DNA of 64,000 nt, taken from contig JAWPHD010001804.1 of the NCBI GenBank assembly GCA_037043455.1, positions 186,001 to 250,000 of the forward strand, written 5' to 3'. The position numbers and the translations under genes were made by a program. Below, one piece after another: positions 11,989 to 23,885 of this stretch; within the stretch, counting starts at the first letter, position 1, and every line of letters starts with the position of its first letter. The DNA comes from Cyrtodaria siliqua. Its lineage: Eukaryota; Mollusca; Bivalvia; Adapedonta; Hiatellidae. The notes beneath the pieces are model-generated. The model was not told where the DNA came from and did no database searches. It was given only the letters and a program-made list of their open reading frames with translations.

Positions 11989-12890
11989 AAAAATATTACC
12001 CCAAATCACCCCGCCCGCCCCTTCCACCCCGGGCCCCAGGGCAGACGTTGCATTACGTGGACGCCGCTTATCTTTAAGACCCCAAGGTCGCATCTTGGCT
12101 TATATGGCGAAACGGGGTACCTTGTGGTCTTCATTTTAATCTTCTTAATCTACCTTCAGTGGCCCCAACCTTTGATGATTCTATCGAAATATATTTGATT
12201 TGAAATGGATAATATATCGTTTGTATATTTTTGAAGGGTTTACATATGTGTTTAAGACGTAAAACTATCCATTAGTACGAACGCAGCTCCTGACCGAAAC
12301 CATAAGACCCGCCTTCTTTTTGACTTCTAAATTTGTTCATCCCAAAACCCGCGCCATAGTTCAGTTTATACGTTCACTGTTTAACGTGCTAAATTAGAGT
12401 AGATTATTAGCCGGAATAATTGCATTATCTTAAATTGTTCATGCTTATGGTGGAACGTGTCGTTGGAATATGGCCCGTGTCATCGAATTCTAAGATCGCT
12501 TTTATTACAAAAACAAGGATAAGAAAACAGAAAGAGACAATACGAGATAGTGTTATAGCACACGCATGTACATCAGTAGGAACGCCAGCCCTATGGCGTA
12601 TGAATATTTATCAAACAAGGTCACGTGATAAAATCGATAACAAAATGACATTATCGGGAAAATTGTCACTGGTCAGATTTCTTCACCTCTTATTTATAAA
12701 CTGTGATTATAACAAAACACCATCACAGATCGTTGTTAAAGTAATAATATTCACAAACTACATTGGTCGAACAGAATTGGTGTACACTTCGTGTAATTCC
12801 CATTAATAGTTAAAGGTATTTTTCAAAGGGATGAATTTAGGTTGTTTTTAGGTTGTTTTAAGGTTTAAATTGCCAAAAATGCGCTTTTAA
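11989..12890. other. Non-coding stretch
   Basis: No recognisable gene. The 128-codon open frame at 12420-12806 has no recognisable motif and poor composition for coding; I do not call it. Confidence 0.5.
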
Positions 12891-12894
12891 ATCA

Positions 12895-14360
12895 AAATCG
12901 ATTTATTTTGTCATTTTAGAAGCGAGAATAAAAACAAATGCATGTACGCGTAGATAAATCTTTCCTCTGTCCATATGCAAATTTTTAATGAAAGCGGAGA
13001 CAAGTACTTTTTTTTCCCCAAAATTAACTTACATGACCCACGGACTCAAAAACAATATTGTTACGGTACGTCGGGAAAGGAAATGAGGATTGTGAACATA
13101 TATGTTGCAGTGCTAATTTTCTGAATCCGAAAAAAATGCAAAAAAATTAAGTTTAACAGCGAGAATGAATTTTTTTTCACGAAAGTGTTCATTGACATGT
13201 CTACTATTAAAACCCAAAATTTAAAGTTAATCAGAAAAAAGTACTTTTTTTTCCCCAAAATTAACAAAGTACACCGTGTTCGCTAAAATATGAACAATCG
13301 CCTTTCGAAGTTAATGTACACGCGGGATATAAAACCATGAAATTGTGAAATCCTTTTTAAGAGATATATTGATTTCAACATTGTTCTGTATTTAATAAAT
13401 TATAAGAGTAGAATGTTCACCGTTTTTCTCAAGGACACCATTACGGTAGTATCCCTGCAGCCCCGCCCCTCATTCCACCCCCACCACCCTCCATACCGTA
13501 TTGATTAGGCTGCTAATGCGCAGTTTTAATCAAATTTGATTTATTTCATCATTTTAGAAGCGAGAGGAAAAAAACAAAAGCATGTACGCGTAAATACATC
13601 TTTCCTCTGTAGATATGTAAAATATAAAAAAAATCGGAGGCAAGAACTTTTTTCCCCCGAAAATTACCAAAGTACACCGTAATCGTTTAAATACGCCGAA
13701 TCGACGTTCCAAATCGATCTTCGCACGGAATAAAATTGTGGAATTATGAATTCATTTATAAAGATAAATCAATTTCAGCATTGTTCAGTAGTTGTTATAT
13801 TATTGATGTAGTATGTTCACAGTATTTATGAGAGCAACATTACGGTAGTATCCCTCCAACCCCGTGGGTTTCCCCCCTCCAACCCGTACACACAATTCGT
13901 TGTGTATTGCTGAGAATGCGCCTTTTATTCAAATCGATTTATTTCGTCATTTTAGAAGCGAGCATAATAACAAAATCATATAGATACATCTCTCCTCTGT
14001 ATATATGTAGAATTTCAATAAACGGAGACAAGTACTAATTAAGTAACAGGACCGTCCGACCCAAAGACGGCAACATTCATATTCATTAAGGAAAGACGAC
14101 CGGCTACAGAAACAATTAAATAATTTCGTTATGTAAACACATATATTTAAAATGTATGTGTTCATGTATTTTACACTAATTTTTTTATCTATACATGCTT
14201 TGGGTTTATGTCAGAGTGGCCAATTTATTTTAACAAACAATGTTGCAACGGTATATCGGAAAATGAAATCATGATGACGGCAACATACGTTGCAGAGTTA
14301 ATTTTCGAAATCAGAAAAAGCGATAAACTAATATAAGTTTAACAGGCAAAAAGAAGTATA
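12895..14360 (+). repeat. Tandem repeat, ~396-bp unit, three diverged copies
   Basis: The landmark ATTTTAGAAGCGAG followed by CATGTACGCGTA-like and TCTTTCCTCTGT-like motifs starts near 12915, 13552 and 13948. A second landmark, ATTACGGTAGTATCCCT, recurs near 13440 and 13840. The 13539-to-13935 spacing is about 396 bases. The first unit is longer because it holds an extra ~240-bp block flanked by direct copies of AGTACTTTTTTTTCCCCAAA (12999 and 13238). A diverged relative of that block recurs at 14218-14355. All copies are non-coding. Confidence 0.8.
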
Positions 14361-15010
14361 TTCTTTTAACTGTTCGTTTAAAACTGAGGGGGCGACTCGA
14401 GTTTTAAAGAAAGCAAGATTGGCATGTGTCCCTTTAACCAAGTAAATAAATGACTGACGAGTAACATACATGCTACTGTCGGTAACAAACATGATTATGT
14501 GTAGACTCGAAGATTTCATAACATAAACGTGGACATGACATTGTGTCAATGGAGCACTTGCCAGATTTGTGGTGTTGTGAAACACTGTACGCGTGAATCC
14601 AAAAAGTGCGGGTCGTTTATATTTATAGGGCATATATAGTTATATATATATATATTTATATATATTATTCTTTTATATTTATATGGTCCCAGAACGCAGT
14701 CATACTCACTACTATATTGAAAGAAAATACTGAATATACATGTGCGGTGCGTTACGATTTGTAGTATTTGAAAACAGACATATTAAACATTTCCCTGAAC
14801 ATATATACTATATTCATAGAAGTATTATTTCCTGGAAAAAAAATACATGTTTGTTTTCAGCAGTTGAAATCTACTATATTCTGCGAATATTGCTATTTTG
14901 AAAATTTGAATACGTCTGTTTTCATCAAATAGCATGTTTTGTTTGTTTTAATATATATATTTTTTAATTTATGATTTTAAAAAAAAAATGGATGATCGGA
15001 ATATGTCTTA
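14361..15010. other. Non-coding stretch with one TTAA-type MITE end
   Basis: Contains GTGTCCCTTTAA at about 14426-14437, the terminal motif of the TTAA-flanked MITEs described at 16.7 kb, without a visible partner. A short TA-rich tract lies at 14640-14690. No gene is recognised. Confidence 0.55.
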
Positions 15011-15110
15011 CACACTGTTGAATCCTGTAATTTAACAACAAGTGGTTTGGTTCACAGGCGACAGTATCGGTGAACAAAACCACTTGTTTTACTGGATTCA
15101 ACATTGTGCA
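15011..15110. repeat. Inverted repeat, ~42-bp arms
   Basis: The left arm (15011-15055) begins CACACTGTTGAATCC and contains CAAGTGGTTTGGTTCAC. The right arm (15070-15110) mirrors it as GTGAACAAAACCACTTG...GGATTCAACATTGTG. The loop is about 14 bases. It could be a tiny MITE or foldback element. Confidence 0.85.
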
Positions 15111-15559
15111 AGAAAATATTCATATATTATACCATTAATATTATAACATGTGTGTTGTAACATATGCTTATCCTTGGATAGTGGATGTCTGCAGGGAACT
15201 TGACCTTTTACCTAAAAATTAAACGATCATCCTCTTTCCACTGTCCAACAATGAAGTTTCATGAAATTTGCTTTAGGTAAGAGGAAAAACTGTGTGGGCA
15301 ATACTTTTCATCTTCCGGTCATGGTAACGGACCTTTCAACTACTGACTTCAAAATAAACAGGGATTATCATTTCACCAAAGGCATTTAAAGTATGAAGTT
15401 TTATGAAATTAGCTTCAGAGAAAGTAATAAAGAGTTTGTACAAAGTTTCGTCAAAATCCAACAAGTAGCGCAGACAAGATTTGTGACAGGCGAACGGAAA
15501 GGCAAAATCTAATCTGTCTCACCTACCACTTTGTGGTGGAAGACATAATTATAAAGACA

Positions 15560-15671
15560 ATATTTTAGTTCATATGTATACTTTATTAAGCAAATAATTG
15601 AGCGAACATAAACTTCAGCATTGACTCTGGCCAGTGGTGTACATGGAGTCTTCTTCCACATGACGTGCAGA
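15560..15671 (-). other. Putative terminal exon of an unrecognised minus-strand transcript
   Basis: On the minus strand a pyrimidine-rich acceptor, TTTCTTTTCTTTCAG, ends at 15672 and the exon starts TCTGCACGTCATGTGG. Possible endings are SMYTTGQSQC-stop in one frame or ESMLKFMFAQLFA-stop in another. AATAAA (plus 15582-15587) follows closely. The acceptor, stop codons and polyadenylation signal together suggest a real 3' exon. I do not recognise the protein, and the reading frame is unresolved. Confidence 0.4.
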
Positions 15672-15749
15672 CTGAAAGAAAAGAAAGACATAGAATTTAA
15701 TATAAGTCGAGCAGAGTATTCAATTTGAATCAGGTGTTGCGAGAGGGAT

Positions 15750-16060
15750 CTAGGGCATATTAAGGGGAATGGGACAGTTTAAAATTTTATTATTGTTTAA
15801 CGCCTCATCAACACGTTGTTTAGGTTATTTCGAACCGCCCGAAAGAGAGGAGGAAAGATACATAGGCATCCAGGAACCCTGCCCTACGCTTACTACCGAT
15901 TAGATACCTATGGTTCTTTAACGTGCTTGGAGGGAGGACAGACTCCGATACACAGGACCACCCGGTTTACGTTCCCATCAGACGAACGAGGCTAGCAGGA
16001 CACATCGAAGTAACCCAGTGGCGCCAGTAAGATTGAATCCGTTTTCACTGGATTCAAAGC
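15750..16060. repeat. Dispersed mollusc-type repeat (TTCTTTAACGTGCTTGGAGG)
   Basis: Contains TTAACGCCTCATCAACACG, GGAGGAAAGATACATAGGC, GGTTCTTTAACGTGCTTGG and CAGACGAACGAGGCTAGC. I associate these landmarks with a repeat common in mollusc genomes and probably derived from a SINE or retroelement tail. It ends near a small hairpin, GATTGAATCC...GGATTCAAAGC. There is no ORF. Confidence 0.5.
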
Positions 16061-16677
16061 CGATATGCTATAAACGTCCCTTGACCAAAACTGAGTAAAT
16101 GGCACATCAAGTAAAGGGTCAATACATATTATATTGTGTATCATACGAGTATATGATTGAACTGACATGATTATAGAACCATTTTAATGTATGTTTCACC
16201 CAACTGTACAGCAAGAATCTATTATAAGGAAAGTTAAATCTGACAGAGGGTGCAATGTTCTATAAAAAAAGTATGATAATGGACCTTTGGAAACGGCCGA
16301 GCACGACACATACGAAATATTGCAGTCTCGGTTTGATTTTTACTAGAAGGGGAATAAAATACAAGGCTGCCCAAAAATCTAAAATTGTTAAATTTTACAC
16401 GTTTTGTTCATAGGATATTTTACTTTAATGACTTAGTAAGGTCATTTTACATGGGGAGAAAACATTAATATACAACTATTTATTTTCTCTCTCAAAACCT
16501 GGTGATACCGCTAGTTTTAGAAATAAAACATGATTAAATAGGGCAGTTGAGAAGACACTTTTGTAGATGTGTGGTCTGTTCTGATGTGAAAATGTGTAAA
16601 ACAGACACAAAATTGGAAATTTGCTCTGTGTCCCTTTAATAAATTGAGGACCTATCACATAGACCAATTAGATGATG
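16061..16677. other. Non-coding stretch with a second orphan MITE end
   Basis: GTGTCCCTTTAA at 16628-16639 is the right terminus of a TTAA-type MITE whose left end is not evident. No gene is recognised. Confidence 0.5.
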
Positions 16678-16681
16678 TTAA

Positions 16682-16953
16682 AGGGACACACGGCAATCTT
16701 GAAGTATTTATCAAGCTTTAACATTAGCATCTCCATTTGTTAACCTGGTAACATGTTACATTTAAACCTGCTTGCATTAAAAGTTAAATAAATTATTATA
16801 GGTGCACTATTATCAACAGTAAGTAATGTGTAAAACAATTTCTTCTGAACTATTCTAATAAATAATATTAATGATGCACAAATGCAAACTATGCAGAAAA
16901 AAATTAACCGAACTCCAGAAGTTTTAAACAAATAAAGACTGCCTAGTGTCCCT
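16682..16953. mobile_element. TTAA-flanked MITE, 272 bp
   Basis: Bracketed by TTAA at 16678-16681 and 16954-16957. The left terminus AGGGACACACGGCAATCTT is inverted on the right as AAGACTGCCTAGTGTCCCT (19 bp, three mismatches). The interior is AT-rich and non-coding. A TTAA target duplication is the hallmark of piggyBac-type transposition, so it is probably a piggyBac-driven MITE. Relatives lie at 14.4, 16.6, 18.8, 37.2 and 43.7 kb. Confidence 0.85.
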
Positions 16954-17133
16954 TTAACACAACTTGTTTTCGCATGTATCCAGTACATGTAGTTTGCACG
17001 AGCTCATATGACAATCACGCTGCACTATCACTGAAATATTTTTACTCTAACTTTGAACAGCACCGTGCAAGCATAACACAAGCTCCATTTAAAGAACTAC
17101 ACAAGTGCAAACAATTTTTAAAAAGGCTCTTAC

Positions 17134-17236
17134 CTCCATATGATCCAATGGCATTTAATACGGCTTGACATTCTGAAGTCGTCAGTATCAATTCACTTAG
17201 AGCTGCTCAAGGGCACGGTTCACATTTGAGACCTCT
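17134..17236 (-). other. Putative internal exon (103 bp) of the minus-strand transcript
   Basis: On the minus strand TTGTTTTCAG precedes the segment and GGAG|GTAAGAGC ends it, both strong splice signals. One frame reads SELILTTSECQAVLNAIGSY across the second half, and another reads EVSNVNRALEQL in the first half. A single-base indel near CTCTAAG would join them. Either the exon is non-coding, the gene is damaged, or one base is wrong in the assembly. Its donor phase is compatible with the terminal exon at 15671. Confidence 0.4.
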
Positions 17237-18165
17237 CTGAAAACAACATCAATCCAATGTCAATGATCAAGCAGACATAGTTTATCCTTTGTTATACATA
17301 ATGTAACATATTTAAAAAAGAAAAGATAAAATAACTAAATTGAATAAAGCATGAATACTACTTGTGCTCAATAACACTGTTAATGTAATAAAAACATCTC
17401 TCATCATGCATTATACATGTAAAATATAATGTAGCCCAACTGGAGATCCATTAAAAACATTGTTCCACTTTCACAGCATATTTCCAGCCCATGGAATAGT
17501 CATTTCTTTTGAGACACACTGGAGGCAAGCGTAGTATCTACACCGCCTTAAAGGCTTTTAAGTGAAATGTACTTTCTCGAAATTGCGTTGTTTTTTTCGC
17601 AACAGAATGAAAATTCAAAATCACTTCCTTGCCTCAAAACTTTACTGTACATAAATATGAATCTGACCGATTTCAGTCAAATCTCTATGGCAGTTTACAT
17701 TGTTTCAATGGTAGTTGTATCGGGTTATGTATTCACGAATGTGCGAGAAAATGGGGATAACATGACGATATAGAGACAACGCTAACTATTTACATTCATG
17801 CATCTGAGGGGTGGGGGTGGATGGGGTTTCTAGTTTTCTTACCCCCTCCTTGTTTTCGGTATGCAAGCTCCATCTACCCCCACACCCCATCTACCGTACT
17901 TGTGTGGGGGCGGGGTGCGGGTGACATTGATAGCATTTTTTACTAGCAATTGTTTTATTCCACGAAACGTTCTACAGTTTACAGTACATCCAGTTACTGG
18001 AAAGATCGGAGTACACGAAAAACACTTATAGTGATTATAAACTTTCTATTATACACTATACACTACTTTTTTAGGCACTGTATTTGGCCAATGTCTAAAT
18101 ATGCACGATCTAAAAGGGGTGTGTACTGTTTATTAACAAACACATTTTAATGACAAAACAAATAC
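17237..18165. other. Intron-like non-coding stretch
   Basis: AT-rich sequence between putative exons. A G-rich/C-rich segment lies at 17805-17930, with GGGGTGGGGGTGG on one side and CCCCCACACCCCATC on the other. Nothing else is recognised. Confidence 0.45.
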
Positions 18166-18310
18166 CTTGATCATGGACCTCCAGCAGCAGACAATAATCC
18201 CAAATCCAACTTGCAACAACATGTCAATTTCACGTGTCAAGTTATGTCACGGTGACTGTCAGTCACCAACACTGCATCGTGTTGACACATAATGGGACGT
18301 TATTTCTTCC
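18166..18310 (-). other. Putative first exon of the minus-strand transcript
   Basis: On the minus strand an ATG opens MLLQVGFGIIVCCWRSMIK, a hydrophobic N-terminus, and ends at AAG|GTATTTG, a usable splice donor at 18166/18165. Joined in phase to the exon at 17236 it would read only nine more residues before a stop, giving a 28-residue product. Alternatively the transcript is non-coding. The exon lies beside the promoter-like region at 18300-18500. Confidence 0.3.
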
Positions 18311-18500
18311 GGTAAGGTATTAGTTTTTACATAATCTACGGTATGAAACACTGTACGCGTGTGACTCCATAGTTACCCGTAGTGCTCGCCGACGTAGCGC
18401 GCCCAATTTCGGGTGTAATAAAATGGCGTCTGTTTTAGTTGAAAATTCGTAAAATAGTCCGTAAAATACAAAGAAATAGTCCATGTTCGCGGAGTTAAAA
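18300..18500. promoter_or_regulatory. Promoter-like region, possibly bidirectional
   Basis: Locally CpG-rich (TCGCCGACGTAGCGCGCCC) in an AT-rich setting. It has an ETS-like site on the minus strand (ACCGGAAGAAAT at about 18306-18317) and a YY1-like AAAATGGCG at 18420-18428 on the plus strand. The latter coincides with ATGGCGTCTGTTTTAG, a start codon in good context that encodes MASVLVENS before a stop. Paired ETS and YY1 sites are typical of animal housekeeping promoters. This is inference from motifs only. Confidence 0.35.
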
Positions 18501-18871
18501 TGCGAACAGAACCGATATGTTATAGGTCCGTGGCGTTCCTACTGCATATATATAACACTTATCTCTCTTTATATATATATCCGTTGAAATGAAAGCATGT
18601 GGTTTAGACGTAGCGCATTCTAAATTGGTAAAGTGGTGGAGGGCCTATAATCCTTAAATAACACTCCATTACATTTGGTTTAATTTGTCAAATGGATACA
18701 ACGTATCTGCAACATGCGTATTTACATGTGAGTTTGTAGAAGCAAGCAGATTTCAAGTCAAAATGATATTGGGTTAATCAAACCGGCGTGATTCTTTTGA
18801 TGATTCATCCCATTTCAAGAGTCCATGTGTCTCTTTAAATAATGTATTATAGGCTAGGCGATAAATATTAA

Positions 18872-19488
18872 AGGGACACACGGCTATCTTGATTTAAAAC
18901 AAAACTCACGGCGTTACGATAATTTTTCTACATAACTTTCATTTGTTCAATCATTAATATTAATTATACGAATAGTATACAGAAAATTGTTTTTGCATAT
19001 TAGTAACTGTTGATAATATTGCACCAATAATATTATTATGTTAACGTATGGTAGGATAAGATAAAAAAAAATGAAAACTCAAAACTATAATATTTATTAT
19101 TTTAATTACATGTACACTTCTCAAAACTGCTAACTACACCGCTCACGTTTTATACACTTTTCAAAACAGCCAACTACACCGATTTAAAATATGAATAATT
19201 TTGTTAATATCATTATTTCATAGTTGTTTGTAATTAAATAAACAAATAACACAAATCTGCACTATATGAGACAAATTTTTATTTTATTGAAAAACATTCA
19301 ACCCATCGATATATATAACCCAAAACGTGAGCGGTGTAGTTAGCAGTTTTGAGAAGTGTATATGCTGGAATAATAATCGTCATATAAAGCCCTGGTATAT
19401 GCAAGCAGCGTTAAAATTATACTGGATAAATTAATTGAGACGCTAATTTCAATGCTTGATAAATATTTCAAGATTTCCGTGTGTTTCT
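18872..19488. mobile_element. TTAA-flanked MITE carrying a nested element
   Basis: TTAA at 18868-18871 and 19489-19492. The left end AGGGACACACGGCTATCTTG is mirrored by AAGATTTCCGTGTGTTTCT on the right. Of its 617 bp, 245 belong to the nested insertion at 19114-19358. The remaining sequence is about 370 bp and its interior matches the remnant at 38.05-38.17 kb (CATTTGTTCAATYATTAATATTAA). Confidence 0.8.
19114..19358. mobile_element. TA-flanked MITE nested inside the TTAA MITE
   Basis: The left arm begins CACTTCTCAAAACTGCTAAC and continues TACACCGCTCACGTTTT. The right arm is its near-perfect complement (19322-19358). TA dinucleotides flank both ends, as for Tc1/mariner-type insertion. A second imperfect copy of the arm, CACTTTTCAAAACAGCC, sits just inside the left arm. 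Confidence 0.85.
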
Positions 19489-19492
19489 TTAA

Positions 19493-20311
19493 TATAATTC
19501 TATAAACATCTAACCGGGCGATATACCAGTTTGACACGTCCAAAAGCTTGACGTGTCAAAGCGTCATAATTGTTTGCACAGATATGAAATTGAGGCAAGT
19601 ATCTACCTTCAAAGATCGCGATAAGTGTCATTGATCGATAGTGTGCGTGGCTTGAGTAGACCCTGTATTTGTGTCTACAAATTGGACATAGACTATGTAC
19701 ACGATTAAACAGTAATATAAACATAAATCATTGGTCTACACTGGTGTCTTTTATATAACGGCGATGCACGCGCTTTCGACGACTAGGGGGACCCAGTTTG
19801 TTAAAAAACTTGAAAAGATACAGTTGTTATATATACTGGCTATAATTTTAAAATGGACACGTTTACCGAATTTCTTTTAATGGTTCTAGCTTTATATCAC
19901 AGATATATTAATAGTTATTAGGTCTGTGTTTATTGAATAATTATAAACTATTACCACTCAGTACTGTGAAACAGTTTAAGGTTCGCATTTAATTTTAAAC
20001 AATTTAGTATAATCTATGGAAGCTTTAATATACCCCAGATGATGTCATCATTCTATAATATATGTCGTTTTAACGTAATATATAGTATTAAGACATCTTA
20101 AGATAACGACTTGGTCGCTGTATATATTCTTGTTTAGATAATGAAAACAATATTCTTTGTCAATGATAATTAAGGTGTAATAACAAAAGGATTTATGGAT
20201 ATAGATTAAAACGGCATGACAATATACAAAGGTAGTTGTTGACATGTACACGTCGACATATATCTTTCTTTTACGGAAGATGTAATAAATTGAATGACCA
20301 TAACCGTTTTT
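19493..20311. other. Non-coding stretch
   Basis: No gene, RNA or repeat is recognised. Confidence 0.5.
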
Positions 20312-21235
20312 CTCTCGCCCACGATAGTGGGTAGCGAGACAAAGCAGTCACTTGGTTTTTATGAAACTTTGTCAAATGCTTTGTTGGGTACATCGTCACG
20401 CCAAAATTACCAAGGTCTAGTCATATTTTGCGTCATTTTCCCAAACCTTAGCCTTGGTTAGGTAACTTAACCTTGATTAGGTAACTTAACCTCAGTTAAT
20501 TGTATACATGTGATTGCCTCATTTTCTTTATTTGATACTTGGTCATATGTATTGTTGGCATTGGTGGACATCACTGAACGACACAAATTACCAAGGTTAA
20601 GGTCATATGTTGCTTATTGTCCCCAAACTTAACCTTGGTTAGATAACTTAACTTTGGTTAGGTAACTTAACCTTGGTTAGGTAACTTAACCTCAGTTAAC
20701 TTTATGTGATTGCCTCACTTTATGTCTTTGATACTTGGTCATATGTATTGTTGGCATTGGTGGACATCGCTGAACGACAAAAAATGCCAAGGTCAAGGTC
20801 ATGTTTTGCGTCATCAGTTTTGTTAGGTAAGTTAACATCAGTTAACTTTTTTTTCTGATAACTTTAATTTCTTTGTTTGATACTTGGTCATATGTATTGT
20901 TGGCATTGGTGGACATCACTGAACGACAAAAAAATACCAAGGTCAAGATCATATTTTGCATTATTTTCCCCAATCTTCACCTTGGTTAGGTAACTTAACC
21001 TCAGTTAACTATATACATGTGATTGCCTCATTTTCTTTGTTTGATACTTGGTCATATGTATTGTTGGCATTGGTGGACATAACTGAACGACAAAAAATAC
21101 CAAGGTCAAGGTCATATTTTGCATTATTTCCCCAAACTTAACCTTGGTTAGGTAACTTAACTTTGGTTAAGTTAACTTTATGTGATTGTCTCACTTTATG
21201 TCTTTGATACATGGTCATATGTATTTTTGGCATAG
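20312..21235 (+). repeat. Tandem repeat, 150-195-bp unit, five copies, with 5' hairpin
   Basis: Each unit contains GATACTTGGTCATATGTATT and GTTGGCATTGGTGGACAT (one copy truncated), then ACCAAGGTCAAGGTCATA and runs of CTTGGTTAGGTAACTTAAC. The landmark begins near 20534, 20729, 20879, 21043 and 21205. A hairpin CTCGCCCAC GATA GTGGGTAGCGAG (20314-20339) marks the left end, matching the hairpin-plus-repeats layout of the elements at 39.8-43.6 kb. Non-coding. Confidence 0.85.
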
Positions 21236-21800
21236 GGAAAACCTTGAAACACGCTCTTCTCTAAAAACTCAAGGCACAGAGCTTTCATATATAACCTGTA
21301 GTATCAGCTTATGGTTCACTACCAAGTTTGTTCAAATGATGACCCTGGGGTCAAATTCGGACCTGGAGTCACAGTTTTACATAATGTTGTATAGGAAAAT
21401 CTTAAACAAACCTTCTTCTCTGAAACTACATGAGCTAGAGGTTTACTATTACGCATTTACCATTAGCCCTCTACCAAGTATTAAATGGCGACCCTGACGT
21501 TAAATTTGACCACGCCCCAGCGATCACTTGTTTTACATAGACTTATATAGATTCAAAATGAAAACATCTTCTCCTCTGAGGACACAAGGTATAGAGCTCT
21601 CATATATTGCATGTAGTATAAGAGGTAAAGCTATAGGTCTAATATTGTGCATGTACCATAAGTATATGATCCTCTATCAAGGTAGTTCAAATCGTGACTA
21701 TTGGGTCAAATTTGGCACTACCGCAGAGGTCACATGTTTTACACAAACTTGTATAGGGAAAAACCTTAAAAGAGTTAACTTTATTCTCTGAACACTTACT
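21236..21800 (+). repeat. Second tandem repeat, three diverged ~160-205-bp units
   Basis: Units share AACCTTGAAACACG/AAAACTTAAA-type starts, TCTTCTCTGAAAC, CATATA-GCATGTAGTAT-like blocks, a GGGTCAAATTTGG-like block and GTTTTACATAGACTTATATAGG (near 21373, 21531 and 21737). It directly continues the previous array. It probably belongs to the same composite element. Confidence 0.7.
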
Positions 21801-23470
21801 GAGCATAAAGAGAGGGATACATCCATCCAACCAGTATCGGCCCAGGGTCCGTCCCCACTAGGGACATGTAGCACAAAGGTCTCAACTTGGAAAACGTTGA
21901 ACTCCCCACCATATAACCATATATATGTTATAAGCAATGTGAGAATATGGACGATTCCGGAACTGCTCTGCGCAAAGTAAGAATTCTTAAAATGCCCGAC
22001 GATCCCGGAATTGTGCAGGACTATTCCGGAATTGCGCAAGGGGTTAATCGATATAAAACATGCACCATGTGTCGGCGCAATTTGAGAATGTTTTGCGCAA
22101 AGTACGAATTTGTGTTGGGATTTGAAAAGGAATATAGTGTTTGAAACCTATTTATTTCTATTTACTTATGCTTAATTGTTTCATCCGTCTTTTATAAAAG
22201 ATAAAATGTATAAAACAAAATCATAGTTTGGTTTGGTAAATAATTAACATGAACTGAATTATTGAGAAAACAAGCTAAAGCCCTCCAACAATAAAAGCGG
22301 ATTTATATTACTGAAATAGGGAGATACATTATGGCTAAGAAAATATAAACAAGTGTTGCACAGTGGTGCTAACGTCGGATTTCGAATTCACCATTTTAAC
22401 TGTTTAAAAGCTTTCCGGCAATTCGTTTTCGAGAAATGAGGAAAAACAAAAACTTTAACCAAAAACGTTTACCAAAACGCCAAAACGCGTAGACGGACAT
22501 ACGGACGGACAGAAGATAGACGAAAATCGCCAAAAAAAAGCCTGGATTTGCTACGCAATCCGGCTAAAAATAAAAAACAAAACTCGGCACAGACAATAAT
22601 ATTTCTAATAACGGCTCAAATTGGGCATTTCATATATATTTTAGAGATATATACTGGCATCTACAAAAGCATTCAAATATTGAACATCTGTCAAATAACA
22701 AACAGGCCAATTACTCAATGCATGCGTCAGGTGTTAAAGCTACAACTACTACTAATTGCATTTGCCTGTTTTAATCATATTTATTAAAGCATTATACTGA
22801 TACATGTAAGATATACACATATATTAAATGTAAAATTGTCTTATTGTTCAGAACATCTGTCGTCTGCCAAATGTACTAAATCAATCATTTACACAGACCG
22901 TTTGAGAATAAATTACCAGTTTATAGTATTGCTATTAATGGCATTGCTATTAATGGCATTTGAATATTTGAATGATAGTGGATATTAATACACATTTTAT
23001 AGACAATAAGGAGATAAACAGATGTTGCATCATGCGTATACTTGCAATTTAAACATACGTTATTGCTTTTTTTTACATACAAGCAAAATGTTTGAGCCAC
23101 ATATTCTTCCAGCATTATTAACGAAGGCCTTTGTCGTCAGTATTACAATTAACCACTAGAACCAAAATATCCTTAATGTGTGCTAATTCCTACTGTACGC
23201 ACGGACGATTCCGGAATTGAACCGCGCATTTTGAGAATTCCGATAATGCCGCGCGTTTTAAAAATTCTTACTTTGCGCAGATCAATTTTGAATTGACCAT
23301 CTTCTCATATACACTCACTGGGCATGAACAGACAGATACAACCATTCCACCAGCATTGGCCCCGGGGTTCATCCCCACCCCTTCTGACATAGTCCATTGA
23401 GATCCCCACCATATACACCTTAACGCGGGTGCAGTAATGTGTGATATTGCACCATCGACTGCGTGATCTC
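21801..23470. mobile_element. Element with inverted GCGCAAAGTAAGAATTCTTAAA ends
   Basis: GCGCAAAGTAAGAATTCTTA at 21972 is mirrored at about 23253-23278 by TTTTAAAAATTCTTACTTTGCGC. Both sides carry GACGATTCCGGAA. Outside these, similar blocks (ATCCATCCAACCAG...TCCCCACC and CAACCATTCCACCAG...TCCCCACC) lie in direct order at 21812 and 23338. The interior has no significant ORF; at 22430-22570 a CGTAGACGGACATACGGACG segment recalls other bivalve repeats. A non-autonomous DNA transposon is likely. Confidence 0.55.
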
Positions 23471-23885
23471 ATTCTGTTATGAATTATAAGCTTTTTTTAA
23501 ACAGTTTCCATCTTTGCGAAGATAATCAGTTGAGCTATTCAGTGCCATTTTGGTCATCTTGTTCAAAACTTCACATGCTTGTAGATGTGCCGTGAATCCA
23601 AATATGGCTGTGCTTGCATCTTTTGTTGCTACAGAAGTGCATATGTTGGCATATGCCTGTATCACACTATCTTGGGTATGATTAGCGTATCCATTTGCAC
23701 CATATTGTTACTTATAGGCATCGAACTTGGGTCTGTTCGGTTCAACACGTGAGTTTATGTTTTAATGTTTGGTGATTTTTTTGGATAGAGTTGTGTGGTT
23801 GCTCTGAGTTGGTGGTTGTTATGCCTCGGACATTGCATATATATTGTGGTTGATGTCTGGACTTAGGATTGAACCACGGAGCACA
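23471..23885. other. Non-coding stretch
   Basis: No recognised feature. The 62-codon minus frame at 23477-23665 shows no motif. Confidence 0.45.

Noticed and set aside
12420..12806. 128-codon plus-strand open frame
   Set aside because: No recognisable motif, no splice context and composition typical of random AT-rich sequence.
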